A stretch of DNA of 64,000 bases from NORP309 sp964352735. Lineage in GTDB: Bacteria > Pseudomonadota > Gammaproteobacteria > Xanthomonadales > Marinicellaceae. The stretch is taken from the NCBI GenBank assembly GCA_964352735.1, contig CAYGTC010000017.1:10530-74529 (forward strand), in the 5' to 3' direction. Both the position numbers and the translations under genes were made by a program. This document shows, piece after piece, positions 7,743 to 17,349 of this stretch; the first letter of the stretch is position 1, and every line of letters begins with the position of its first letter. Below the pieces are notes generated by a model that did not search any database, had not been told where the DNA came from, and was given only the letters and a program-made list of their open reading frames with translations.

Positions 7743-10475
7743 GAATTCACTTTCATGTGCATTGATATACTTGACAATTTCTTTGCTGGTTAAAGTATAA
7801 GATTTTTTGACTTTACTGAATAAAACAGGTAACTCTTCGGTGCTGTTATTCTTGGCGGCCAGTTCCATCTTTCTTGAAAAGAAACTTAACCCATTTGCCC
7901 CAATATTAGCACTGGTGGACTTTAACATATGAGACATTTTCTCTATTTCATCTATGTTGCCATTTCTTAATGCGGTATTGAGTTTTTTCAAAATTGATGG
8001 TGTTTCTTGCTCGAACATTTCCAGTAACTGGATGATCTCATCACCCATAAATTCTTTAATTTCGGATAAAGATTTTGTACTTAACCATTTTTGATTAATT
8101 TCAGCATTGGGTTTAAGTGCTGCAACTTTTTTTGCTGAGGATGTCTGAGTTTGTACTGGTTGAGGCTTTTTCTCCTCTATTGGTTTGGCAAAATTAGATA
8201 CCGTTGCCGTTGGGTTTTTTTCTGACAAATCATTATCGTTTTTACTCACCAGAGTTGATTCTGTTGTCTGTGGTTTTGATGAAGATTGAGCCAATGGATC
8301 CCACTTTTTCAAGGTTTTCTCTAACATATACCGATTTAAAGGTTTCGACATATAGTCATCCATGCCTGCATCAAGACATTTTTCCCTATCACCCATCATT
8401 GCATTGGCGGTCATTGCAAGAATTGGCGTTCTATTCAAACCTGCTGCCATTTCATAGTCACGAATTTTACTGGTACACCTATAACCATCCATCACTGGCA
8501 TTTGGCAGTCCATTAAAATCATTCTGTATCGATTGACTTTTACTTTTTCTAAGGCTTCCTGGCCATTCATAGCAAAGTCAAATGGATAGCCGATATATTG
8601 TATTAATTTCTCAGCTACTTTAAGATTAACTTCATTATCCTCTACCAATAAAATTTCAGGCAAAATTGAATCCAACTTGTCTTGAGGTAGGTTTTCAATT
8701 GCACTTGGCTTTTCTGCTTCAAAACTCTGAGTGACTCCCATAGAGGCTTGCAACACTTCAATTTTACTCAAAAGTTCTGCAATAGAGTCATCTTTACTCA
8801 ACATCTTAATGTTGTTGTGACTTGGAATGCCTGCAATGTGTTTATTGTCACTTAAAATACAGGCAAATAAATTATTCAAATCTTGGTCTTTGGTAATATC
8901 AGTGCATAAACTGCGCACTTGCTTACCTGCTGTTTCAAAATCAATGAACATCAAAACGCTTTTTTCTTGTTTTGATATTTTGTTGATAGAACTGTACATT
9001 TCATAAGCTTGTGAGATCCCCAATGCTTTTTGAAACGGTATGTCTTCAGCTTTCAACTTTTGTGAAACCTTATTGAATAATAAAGGATTGGTATTGATCA
9101 AAATGGCTTGATAATTTGAAGTCTCAGGTAAACCAGAACTGGTTTCACCAACTGATTTCAACAAAGGTAAATCAAAATAAAAATTACTGCCTTTGCCTTT
9201 TTTTGATTCAACACCAATGGTGCCATTCATCAGTTCAACAATTTTTTTACTGATGGCCAAGCCCAGTCCAGTGCCGCCAAATTTTCTGGTACTGGAGCCA
9301 TCTTCTTGAGTAAAAGGCAGAAAAATATTGTCGCATGTTTCTTTATCCAGTCCAATGCCTTGATCTATCACTTCAAAACGAATGACTTCTTTATTTGGAT
9401 AGTCTTTTATTTTTTTAGCGATGAGTCTAATTGTGCCTGCATTGGAAAATTTGATCGCATTACTCAGAAGGTTGGATAAAACCTGTCTGAGCCGAGTTGG
9501 GTCTCCGCGCAACAATGGGCTGACATTATTGTTTACATCAACATCAATTGACAGATTTTTCTTCATCGCTGCCTGCTGGTAAGATGAATTGACTGCAGAC
9601 AGTAATCTGACGATTTTTAGGCCTCTGGTTTCAACAGTCAATTTACCAGCTTCTACTTTGGAGTAGTCCAACAAATCATCAATCAACTTTTGCATTTGTA
9701 TGGCTGAGATATGCGCAGTACTCAAATAGTCTCTTTGAAAGTTGGACAATTCTGAATCCAATAATATATCGAGCAGTGGAATGATGCCATTAAGTGGTGT
9801 TCTGATCTCATGACTGATGGTGGCTAAAAATTCCATTTTAGCCATTTCTGCAGCAGACAAATCTATTTCAATTTGTTTAATATGATCTTGAAGTTGTTGA
9901 TTTTCTGTTCTTAAACCATCTATATCAGCTACCAACTCTAGTTTTTGAGAGGCCTGTGATTCATTGCTGACAACCACATTGTGATCGTTATGCTTTGACA
10001 ATTTATCGTGAATCAATAACAGTGGTATGGTAATGAGGGCCAATATTGCCATGCCACTTTGAGTCGGTTCCTCAATAAAAAATAACAATATAACAAACAT
10101 GACCAACAATGGAGCAATGATTGCGATTCTCAGTTTTAAAGATTTAAATAAAACCAATGCCGATGCACTTAATAGGACGAAAACTGCAGTGTATGACTGA
10201 GGTATATTTTGTAAATCTTTCCACATGTATACTGCCCATATGATTGCGCACAGTAAAAGTGAGTTGAAAACAACTTGTTTTTTCTGGTCATAAGAAAGTT
10301 TTGTTTCAATAAATGGGATGTGAGTACAGATTGCTATCGAAGATAATATAAGTGCTGCCAAAGGCAACATGGAAAATTGAACCGATATCGATAAAAATAA
10401 TGCGACTATAAATTCAACAATTAAAAACTTGCTTAAGTCGGATTGCTGAATAAAACTGACAAATCTATTGAACAT
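7734..10475 (-). CDS. Hybrid sensor histidine kinase with receiver and Hpt domains
   Basis: Membrane phosphorelay protein, 913 aa. About five or six membrane segments occupy residues 15-155. A coiled-coil (about 170-215) leads to HisKA with H222 in SHEIRTPLNG, then HATPase_c (N box, G boxes DQGIGL and GGTGLGLAISK). A degenerate receiver-like stretch follows (ILINTNPLLF to LMFIDFE). The true receiver (LLVEDNEVN, MDCQMPVMDG, MTANAM, K in MSKPL) comes next, and last an Hpt domain with the histidine in SHMLKSTSANIG. No output domain is present, so the phosphate must go to another protein. The layout recalls RpfC and BarA. It is divergent from pilT, hinting at control of motility or attachment. 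Confidence 0.9.
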   Translation of the reverse strand: MFNRFVSFIQQSDLSKFLIVEFIVALFLSISVQFSMLPLAALILSSIAICTHIPFIETKLSYDQKKQVVFNSLLLCAIIWAVYMWKDLQNIPQSYTAVFVLLSASALVLFKSLKLRIAIIAPLLVMFVILLFFIEEPTQSGMAILALITIPLLLIHDKLSKHNDHNVVVSNESQASQKLELVADIDGLRTENQQLQDHIKQIEIDLSAAEMAKMEFLATISHEIRTPLNGIIPLLDILLDSELSNFQRDYLSTAHISAIQMQKLIDDLLDYSKVEAGKLTVETRGLKIVRLLSAVNSSYQQAAMKKNLSIDVDVNNNVSPLLRGDPTRLRQVLSNLLSNAIKFSNAGTIRLIAKKIKDYPNKEVIRFEVIDQGIGLDKETCDNIFLPFTQEDGSSTRKFGGTGLGLAISKKIVELMNGTIGVESKKGKGSNFYFDLPLLKSVGETSSGLPETSNYQAILINTNPLLFNKVSQKLKAEDIPFQKALGISQAYEMYSSINKISKQEKSVLMFIDFETAGKQVRSLCTDITKDQDLNNLFACILSDNKHIAGIPSHNNIKMLSKDDSIAELLSKIEVLQASMGVTQSFEAEKPSAIENLPQDKLDSILPEILLVEDNEVNLKVAEKLIQYIGYPFDFAMNGQEALEKVKVNRYRMILMDCQMPVMDGYRCTSKIRDYEMAAGLNRTPILAMTANAMMGDREKCLDAGMDDYMSKPLNRYMLEKTLKKWDPLAQSSSKPQTTESTLVSKNDNDLSEKNPTATVSNFAKPIEEKKPQPVQTQTSSAKKVAALKPNAEINQKWLSTKSLSEIKEFMGDEIIQLLEMFEQETPSILKKLNTALRNGNIDEIEKMSHMLKSTSANIGANGLSFFSRKMELAAKNNSTEELPVLFSKVKKSYTLTSKEIVKYINAHESEFVS

Positions 10476-10746
10476 GAATTTCTGTATTTTACTGATTTTG
10501 GAAAAATAGATTTTATCAGAATAATGGTCAAAATTGATAAAAAAATAGCAGCTATGCAGTTTTTAACAAGTGTAAAACTCTTTTTATTGCCACAATTGTA
10601 TAAATATGATGTATGGAAGTTTTGTGTTATATGACATTTATTGTACACAAACCAATAGGACTAAAATTCAAAGATACTAAAAAACTCTGGAATTTATGCC
10701 CTAACACCTATAGAATTAATGATTAAATAACACTAGGGTTTTTTCT

Positions 10747-11784
10747 ATGGATATTGCTGAGTTACTGGCTTTTTCTGTTAAAAATAAGGCATCAGATTTA
10801 CATTTATCGGCAGGTTTGCCACCCATGATCCGTGTGGATGGTGATGTCAGACGCATTAACTTACCTCCTTTGGACCACAAAGAACTTCACGCCATGATAT
10901 ATGACATCATGAGCGACGGCCAAAGAAAAGAATACGAAGAAATCTGGGAGATTGATTTTTCGTTTGAAATACCTGGATTGGCAAGGTTTCGTGTCAATGC
11001 TTACAATCAAAACCGAGGTTGTGCAGCTGTATTTCGGACCATTCCAACTGAAATATTGACACTTGAAGATCTGAATTGTCCACCAATTTTCAGAGAGTTA
11101 ATAAATGTGCCAAGAGGCATTATTTTAGTGACTGGCCCTACTGGCTCTGGTAAGTCAACAACGTTGGCGGCGATGATTGATCACATCAATAAGCATGAGC
11201 ATGGTCATATTTTAACCATTGAGGATCCCATTGAATTTGTGCACACAAGCAACAAATGTCTGGTCAATCAACGTGAAGTCCATAGAGACACACAGAGTTT
11301 TGATAATTCATTAAAATCAGCATTAAGGGAAGATCCCGATATCATTCTGGTTGGTGAGTTACGTGATCTCGAAACGATTCGGTTGGCTTTGACGGCTGCC
11401 GAAACAGGTCACTTGGTTTTTGGTACATTGCATACCAGCTCAGCAGCTAAAACCATTGACCGTATTATTGATGTTTTTCCGGCAGGCGAAAAACCTATGG
11501 TGCGATCCATGTTGTCTGAATCATTGCGAGCAGTCATTGCTCAAACTTTATTAAAACGCGTTGGTGGTGGTCGAGTTGCAGCCCATGAAATTATGGTAGG
11601 TGTACCGGCAATTAGGAATTTGATTCGTGAAGATAAAGTGGCTCAAATGTACTCCTCGATTCAAACGGGTCAGGGCTATGGCATGCAGACACTGGATCAA
11701 TGTTTACAGGATTTGGTACAAAAGGGTGTCGTAACACGTCAGGCTGCGAGATCAAAAGCCGCCAATAAAACTGATTTTGATTAA
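10747..11784 (+). CDS. pilT: Type IV pilus retraction ATPase PilT
   Basis: Hexameric cytoplasmic ATPase that powers pilus retraction and twitching motility; 345 aa, normal for the family. Visible motifs are the N-terminal DLHLSAGLPPMIRVDG, the Walker A GPTGSGKST, the Asp box TIEDPIEFVH, the Walker B ILVGELRD (E in place of the final D) and the His box TAAETGHLVFGTLHT. The C-terminal AIRNLIRE(D/G)K motif of PilT is present. pilU follows 20 bases later on the same strand, the usual gammaproteobacterial pair. Confidence 0.96.
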   Translation: MDIAELLAFSVKNKASDLHLSAGLPPMIRVDGDVRRINLPPLDHKELHAMIYDIMSDGQRKEYEEIWEIDFSFEIPGLARFRVNAYNQNRGCAAVFRTIPTEILTLEDLNCPPIFRELINVPRGIILVTGPTGSGKSTTLAAMIDHINKHEHGHILTIEDPIEFVHTSNKCLVNQREVHRDTQSFDNSLKSALREDPDIILVGELRDLETIRLALTAAETGHLVFGTLHTSSAAKTIDRIIDVFPAGEKPMVRSMLSESLRAVIAQTLLKRVGGGRVAAHEIMVGVPAIRNLIREDKVAQMYSSIQTGQGYGMQTLDQCLQDLVQKGVVTRQAARSKAANKTDFD

Positions 11785-11804
11785 TAACTAAAGAGACGTC
11801 TATC

Positions 11805-12926
11805 ATGGATTTTAATTCCTATTTAAAGCTGATGGCACATAAAAAGGCCTCTGATCTGTTCATTACAGCAAACTTGCCACCCAGTATTAAAATACATGGT
11901 CGCGTTGTACCCATTACACAATCTCCATTATCCAAAGCACAGGCAAGAGATTTGGTTATTGGTATCATGTCTCCTTCTCAAAAAGAAGTCTTTGAAAGAA
12001 CTCACGAATGTAATTTCGCCATTGGTGTTGCGGCCGTGGGACGTTTTCGTGTCAGCGCCTTCTATCAAAGAACTGCAGTTGGAATGGTGATTCGTCGTGT
12101 CGAAACACAGATACCAACTTTTGATTCTCTGAATTTGCCTGATGTACTACAAGAATTATCTCTTACTAAAAGAGGCATTATGATTTTTGTTGGTGGAACC
12201 GGTACTGGTAAATCAACCTCTTTAGCGGCATTGATCGGTTATAGGAATGTCAATACCACTGGCCACATCATTACCATAGAAGATCCTATCGAGTACGTTC
12301 ATGAACACCAAGGTTGCGTTATTACCCAAAGAGAAGTTGGCATTGACACAGAGTCTTTTGAGGTTGCGTTAAAAAACACATTAAGACAAGCGCCTGATGT
12401 CATTATGATTGGTGAAATCAGAACTCGAGAAACAATGGAACATGCCATCACATTTGCTGAAACCGGTCACTTTTGTCTGGCAACATTACACGCCAATAAC
12501 GCTAACCAGGCTTTGGATCGTATTTTACATTTCTTCCCTGAGGACAGACGTGATCAATTATTAATGGATTTATCATTGAATATGAAAGCCATGATTGCAC
12601 AGCAATTGATTCCAACCCCAGATGGCAAAGGTCGAAGAGCCGCAGTAGAAATTTTAATCAATACGCCACTTGCCAAAGAGTTGATACGCAAAGGGGACAT
12701 TCATAAATTAAAAGAATTGATGAAAAAATCCACCAACTTGGGCATGCAAACTTTTGATCAGGCATTGTTTGAATTGTATCAAGCTGGTGAGATTACGTAT
12801 GAAGATGCACTAAGACATGCCGATTCTGCTAATGAAGTTCGTTTAGCTATCAAGCTTTCTCAAGGTGGTGATGCCAATACTTTAGCCGCTGGACTTGACG
12901 GCATAGGACTACAAGAAGACGCTTAA
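11805..12926 (+). CDS. pilU: Type IV pilus ATPase PilU
   Basis: PilT-dependent accessory retraction ATPase, 373 aa. It has Walker A GGTGTGKST, Asp box TIEDPIEYVHEHQGC, Walker B MIGEIRT and His box FAETGHFCLATLHANN. The longer C-terminal tail (LSQGGDANTLAAGLDG) distinguishes PilU from PilT. It lies between pilT and the potassium channel gene, which starts nine bases downstream. Confidence 0.95.
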   Translation: MDFNSYLKLMAHKKASDLFITANLPPSIKIHGRVVPITQSPLSKAQARDLVIGIMSPSQKEVFERTHECNFAIGVAAVGRFRVSAFYQRTAVGMVIRRVETQIPTFDSLNLPDVLQELSLTKRGIMIFVGGTGTGKSTSLAALIGYRNVNTTGHIITIEDPIEYVHEHQGCVITQREVGIDTESFEVALKNTLRQAPDVIMIGEIRTRETMEHAITFAETGHFCLATLHANNANQALDRILHFFPEDRRDQLLMDLSLNMKAMIAQQLIPTPDGKGRRAAVEILINTPLAKELIRKGDIHKLKELMKKSTNLGMQTFDQALFELYQAGEITYEDALRHADSANEVRLAIKLSQGGDANTLAAGLDGIGLQEDA

Positions 12927-12934
12927 TAAATCAT

Positions 12935-13765
12935 ATGAAAGAACAAGCCACCTCAAGCAATGAGTTGAATTGGCGCTATAAAATTTTCAAAATCATTTAT
13001 CATGCAGATACACCTGCCGGTAAATTTTTTGACATCATGTTAATCGGCTTCATTGTCCTCAGTGTTTCGGTTATCATATTGGATAGCGTTGAACAAATAC
13101 ACATATCATATGGGCAACTTTTTTACATCCTTGAGTGGTTTTTTACCATTGTTTTTACGATGGAATATATCTTGAGGCTGATCAGCATCAAAAATCCCAT
13201 CAAATATATGTTCTCATTTTTTGGCATTGTTGATGTTTTATCGATCATTCCTACTTATCTGTCTCTTTTTATAGTTGGCACACAGTCATTGCTGATGATA
13301 AGGATATTGCGAATTTTACGGATTTTTAGGATACTCAAATTGGTCCAGTATACAGATCAAACTGAGTTATTACTGAGGGCCATCTATAACAGTCGGCATA
13401 AAATTTTTGTGTTTTTCTTTTTCGTCGTCACTCTGCTTTTCATTTTTGGTGCTTTGATGTATTTAATCGAAGGGCCGGAAAATGGTTTTTCTAGCATTCC
13501 TCATGGTATTTATTGGTCGGTGGTTACTCTAACCACTGTTGGCTATGGTGATATCGCTCCACAAACTGTTCTGGGTAGAACAGTGGCCTCTTTTATTATG
13601 CTCACTGGTTTTTCTGTGATTGCGATTCCTACTGGTATTTTTGCTTCAGAAATAAATAAAATCACCAAGCGCAGTAGAAAACTATCGCGTCAATGCGAGG
13701 CTTGTGGTTTAAAAGGACATACCATGACTGCCAATTATTGTCGCAAATGTGGGCAAGAATTATAA
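12935..13765 (+). CDS. Voltage-gated potassium channel with C-terminal zinc ribbon
   Basis: Inner-membrane ion channel subunit of 276 aa with six membrane segments. The S4-like helix carries regularly spaced arginines (RILRILRIFRILK). The pore helix and selectivity filter TTVGYGD indicate K+ selectivity. After S6 the protein ends in a short cytoplasmic region with four cysteines in two pairs (CEACG ... CRKCGQEL), a rubredoxin-like zinc ribbon. It is only nine bases behind pilU and may be cotranscribed with it. Function in K+ or membrane-potential homeostasis is inferred from the family. Confidence 0.9.
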   Translation: MKEQATSSNELNWRYKIFKIIYHADTPAGKFFDIMLIGFIVLSVSVIILDSVEQIHISYGQLFYILEWFFTIVFTMEYILRLISIKNPIKYMFSFFGIVDVLSIIPTYLSLFIVGTQSLLMIRILRILRIFRILKLVQYTDQTELLLRAIYNSRHKIFVFFFFVVTLLFIFGALMYLIEGPENGFSSIPHGIYWSVVTLTTVGYGDIAPQTVLGRTVASFIMLTGFSVIAIPTGIFASEINKITKRSRKLSRQCEACGLKGHTMTANYCRKCGQEL

Positions 13766-13770
13766 AGTAT

Positions 13771-14319
13771 TTATAGCATTCCAGTTTCTAAACGTGCAGC
13801 CTCTGACATCATGTCCTGGCTCCATGGAGGGTCAAAGACCAACTCACATTTGACGTCTTTGATATCCGGAATCAACTTTATTTTAGTTTGTGCATCAGCA
13901 ACCAAAACATCGCCCATACCACAACCTGGAGCTGTTAAGGTCATAACAATTTCAACTGAATAGCCCTCATCACTTTTACTGATATCACATTCGTATACCA
14001 AACCCAATTCGACAATGCTGACAGGGATTTCTGGATCATAAACATTGCCCAATTGTTGCCACACCATAGACTTTACATCTTCCATCGAGGCATTATCCTT
14101 CATGATGGGCATGGGCAATGGCTCTTTCCCTAAAGCATCGGCATTGTGGCCCAGTATCATGAACATACTGCCATCGATAAATACAGTAAAACTGCCGCCA
14201 AGAGACTGCGTAATGTAACCAACTGTGCCGGCTGGCAAATTCATAGATTGTCCAGATGGTACCACTATGGCATCGACATCACGTTGTAGCTTAAAGGGTT
14301 CACTGTTGAGATTGTACAT
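13771..14319 (-). CDS. sufT: Fe-S assembly factor SufT (DUF59/MIP18 family)
   Basis: Putative iron-sulfur cluster maturation factor, 182 aa. An N-terminal SufT-specific part (about 1-75, with RDVDAIVVPSG and VFIDGSMFMI) precedes a MIP18/DUF59 domain with NVYDPEIPVSIVELGLVY, TLTAPGCGMG and FDPPWSQDMMSEAARLETG. The cysteine of the APGCG loop is retained. It is usually found in suf operons but here stands alone, convergent with the potassium channel gene. Confidence 0.88.
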   Translation of the reverse strand: MYNLNSEPFKLQRDVDAIVVPSGQSMNLPAGTVGYITQSLGGSFTVFIDGSMFMILGHNADALGKEPLPMPIMKDNASMEDVKSMVWQQLGNVYDPEIPVSIVELGLVYECDISKSDEGYSVEIVMTLTAPGCGMGDVLVADAQTKIKLIPDIKDVKCELVFDPPWSQDMMSEAARLETGML

Positions 14320-14358
14320 GTATTATTGTGTTGAGGATAAATACCAGATTTTAACTTA

Positions 14359-14991
14359 TCACGTATTAACATGGTTAGGATTTTCAACCCAAAACGCCAC
14401 ATCTGATCGACCTTGAGATTTCAAGCCCTCAATCACGCCTTGTCGATTTACCTCAGAATGATTTTGACTCATTTTTGTCTGACCTTGTAAGGTATTTATT
14501 TTGATCTCAATACCAACAATGGCTTTAATCATTTGATCAATGTAATTTTCTGGTGCATCGGAAATTTTCCATGGCTTTTTTTGTGTGCGTTCATGAAGTT
14601 GACTCAAGTGCTGTAAATGCTTTAACAACCATGCTTTATCCTGATATGTTTGCATATGACCTCTTACGTGAACAGTCACATAATTCCAAGTAGGTACAGC
14701 CTTGCCATCCTCTTTTTTACTGGGATACCAATTTGGCGAAATGTAGGCATTGGGCCCATCAAACATGACCAATGCTTCTGTGTCATTATCATAATCTTGC
14801 CAGAGTTTATTGGCTCTGGCAACATGTCCTTGTAATATATATTCCCCATTTCTTTCAATAACCAAAAAAGGAATGTGATTTGCCATCAAGCCTTCAGATG
14901 ATAATGACACAAGGCTGCCAAGGCTGTGGTTTTTGATGAAGTCAATCATTGCTAATTGATCTTGTTGTTTAAATGCACGTGGTTGAAACAT
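14359..14991 (-). CDS. FMN-binding negative transcriptional regulator, PaiB family
   Basis: Protein of 210 aa with a split-barrel flavin-binding fold. It starts MFQPRAFKQQD, as PaiB proteins do, which argues for this ATG and against the open frame running another 80 codons upstream through the riboswitch region. Family motifs are HIPFLV, HVARANKLW, FDGPNAYISPNWYPSK and the tryptophan-containing WNYVTVHVRG. PaiB of Bacillus affects sporulation and protease genes; the role in Gram-negatives is unknown. It is divergent from the thiamine operon. Confidence 0.85.
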   Translation of the reverse strand: MFQPRAFKQQDQLAMIDFIKNHSLGSLVSLSSEGLMANHIPFLVIERNGEYILQGHVARANKLWQDYDNDTEALVMFDGPNAYISPNWYPSKKEDGKAVPTWNYVTVHVRGHMQTYQDKAWLLKHLQHLSQLHERTQKKPWKISDAPENYIDQMIKAIVGIEIKINTLQGQTKMSQNHSEVNRQGVIEGLKSQGRSDVAFWVENPNHVNT

Positions 14992-15067
14992 AATATATTC
15001 ATAAGTATTGGTAGCAATATGATAACCTATTTTATGGTAATACCTGTAATTGTTTGATAAAATGCCG

Positions 15068-15154
15068 CCATTCCTGGGGGTGGATTTTTCCTGAGATGCG
15101 ATTAACATTGCGAACCCTTTGAACCTGATCCGGTTAGTACCGGCGTAGGAATGG
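15068..15154 (+). ncRNA. TPP riboswitch (THI element)
   Basis: The conserved core is clear: CTGAGA at 15091-15096, an ACCC run at 15114-15117, and TGAACCTGATC leading into CCGG-loop-CCGG and GCGTAGGAA. The outer helix P1 is an uninterrupted eight-base pairing, CCATTCCT (15068-15075) with AGGAATGG (15147-15154). It lies about 110 bases before the ATG of a TonB receptor gene. Downstream, CGCCGG (15184-15189) followed by ATTTTT can pair with CCGGCG (15140-15145) inside the aptamer, a possible part of the expression platform; how it switches is not clear. Confidence 0.95.
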
Positions 15155-15261
15155 AACAATATTAACCAATTCGAAACGTCTGTCGCCGGATTTTTACAAA
15201 CTAGTGTCTGTGTGTTTAAGAAATAAAACATCAGTCAATATAAACTATAGGGTAAAAATCC

Positions 15262-17349
15262 ATGAATACTATCAAATATTCAATTGTGTTGACCAGCTTG
15301 GTTTCAACCATTGTCTTTGCTGCTGAAGATGCCGTTGATAATCAAGTCGCTACACTTGAGAAAGCCATTGTCACTGCTGATTTACGTGATGATACATTAC
15401 AAACAGAAACCTCAACCAGTTTGACAGTTCTTGATGCTGAAACTTTAGACAGGGCTGGCACTCAACATTTTGAAGATGTCATGAACTTGGTGCCTAACCT
15501 CAATTGGTCATCATCAACCAATCGACCGCGTTATTTCCAGATTCGCGGAATTGGCGAACGTTCACAATATGAAGGCGCACCGAATCCATCGGTCGGATTT
15601 GTTGTAGATGACATTGATTTCTCGGCATTAGGAGGGGTTGCCACATTATTTGATGTTGAACAAATTGAAGTGTTGCGTGGACCACAAGGTACCCGTTATG
15701 GTGCTAATGGTTTGGCGGGTTTAATCTATGTCAAAACACAAGCACCAGAATTTGATGACTCATATCGGTTGGAAACTTTAATTGGTGATGACGGGGATCG
15801 TTCGCTTGGTTTTCGTGCAACTGGAGGCTTGAGTGAAAATGCAGCATACCGTTTTGCCATTCAACAATACAGCGCCAACGGTTTCAGAAACAACGACTTC
15901 TTCAACACTGATGACACCAACGAGAGAGATGAATTTCTTGCCAGAGGTAAGGTTTTTTGGCAAATCAATGATAGGCTCGACATCAATGCCACCTTATTAA
16001 AAGCCAACATTGACAATGGTTTTGATACTTTTGCACCAGAAAATACTTTTACGACACACACTGATGATCCGGGACGAGATAAACAAGACTCTACTGGCTT
16101 GGCGATTCGAGCGAATTGGCAAGGTGATGCTTTTAATGTATTAAGCATCAGTAGTTATATGAATGCTGATATCAATTATTCATTTGATGGCGATTGGGGT
16201 AACGATATTTTTTGGGGTGAATTTTCACCTTATGATTTCACATCTGCCAATTTGCGTGAGCGCACCCATCTTTCTCAAGAGTTCAGGCTGTTGTCAAATG
16301 AGAACAGTCGTGTCTTTAATGAGACAACCGATTGGTTGGTCGGCTTGTATGTATTGGATATGGAAGAAGACAACGACATTGAAGAATTCTTTAATGATGA
16401 TTTATTCAGGCAACTCAACAGTGGCTTTGATGCCACTTCTGTAGCATTGTTTGCCCAATTTGATACAAGTTTATCCGAAAAAAACACCTTAACAACTGGA
16501 TTGCGTTTTGAAAGGCGCAGTGCAAACTATCAAGACAGTAATGGCATAGATGTGTCTCCTACTGATAATATGTGGGGTGGCCAGATTTCCTTGAATCATG
16601 AAATTTCTGAGTCATTGAATAGTTATGTCACATTAGCACGGGGTTATAAAGCTGGTGGATTTAATTTATCAACCAGTGTTCCTGATGAATTAAGAGAGTA
16701 TCAACCCGAGTCCTTATTGAACTTAGAGTCAGGCATCAAAGGGTATTTTCTTGACTATCAATTACAATGGAATTTTTCTGCCTTTTATTCGAAAAGACGA
16801 GACATGCAAATCAGTACCTCTCGCCAGCTTGATCCCAATGACCCGCTCACATTTGTGTTCTTCACTGGCAATGCAGCGACAGGAAGTAACTACGGTATTG
16901 AGACTGATTTCAACTATAAGCTAAACAGCAGCATTGATATTTTTGGTTCTTTAGGCTTGTTAAAAGCTGAGTTTGATGACTTTGTTACTACCGAAGGCAG
17001 TTTCAATGGCAGAGAGCAGGCCCATGCGCCCAGCTATAGTTTTTCTTTGGGTGCAGAGTACCACCACTTAAATGGTTTTTTTGCTAGGGTTGATGCCTCA
17101 GGTAGAGACAGCTTCTTTTTCTCTGATTCTCATGACCAACAATCTAAATCCTACCAAACTTACAATCTGAGAATTGGCTATCAAAATGACGATTGGGCAT
17201 TAACCCTGTGGGGCAATAATATTTTTGATAAGCGCTTTGCAACACGTGGGTTCTTCTTCGGGCTTGAGCCGCCTAATTTCGAAGATACATTGTATGTTCA
17301 ACTCGGCTCACCTAGGCATTTGGGTGTCAGTTTTGATTATAACTTTTAA
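15262..17349 (+). CDS. TonB-dependent receptor, predicted thiamine importer of the outer membrane
   Basis: Outer-membrane gated barrel of 695 aa. It has a signal peptide (MNTIKYSIVLTSLVSTIVFA), then the TonB-box/plug region (EKAIVTADLRDDTLQ, RYFQIRGIGERSQYEG, IEVLRGPQGTRYGANGLAG). The barrel is long and ends in FDYNF. The plug motifs match the large siderophore-type group. The preceding TPP riboswitch and the following pnu-type transporter gene (one-base overlap, TAATG) imply thiamine or a precursor as substrate. That is inference from context, supported by known TPP-regulated TonB receptors. Confidence 0.88.
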   Translation: MNTIKYSIVLTSLVSTIVFAAEDAVDNQVATLEKAIVTADLRDDTLQTETSTSLTVLDAETLDRAGTQHFEDVMNLVPNLNWSSSTNRPRYFQIRGIGERSQYEGAPNPSVGFVVDDIDFSALGGVATLFDVEQIEVLRGPQGTRYGANGLAGLIYVKTQAPEFDDSYRLETLIGDDGDRSLGFRATGGLSENAAYRFAIQQYSANGFRNNDFFNTDDTNERDEFLARGKVFWQINDRLDINATLLKANIDNGFDTFAPENTFTTHTDDPGRDKQDSTGLAIRANWQGDAFNVLSISSYMNADINYSFDGDWGNDIFWGEFSPYDFTSANLRERTHLSQEFRLLSNENSRVFNETTDWLVGLYVLDMEEDNDIEEFFNDDLFRQLNSGFDATSVALFAQFDTSLSEKNTLTTGLRFERRSANYQDSNGIDVSPTDNMWGGQISLNHEISESLNSYVTLARGYKAGGFNLSTSVPDELREYQPESLLNLESGIKGYFLDYQLQWNFSAFYSKRRDMQISTSRQLDPNDPLTFVFFTGNAATGSNYGIETDFNYKLNSSIDIFGSLGLLKAEFDDFVTTEGSFNGREQAHAPSYSFSLGAEYHHLNGFFARVDASGRDSFFFSDSHDQQSKSYQTYNLRIGYQNDDWALTLWGNNIFDKRFATRGFFFGLEPPNFEDTLYVQLGSPRHLGVSFDYNF

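Noticed and set aside
14992..15231. N-terminal extension of the PaiB-like protein by 80 residues.
   Set aside because: It is the antisense of the TPP riboswitch region and does not resemble the family; MFQPRAF is the usual start.
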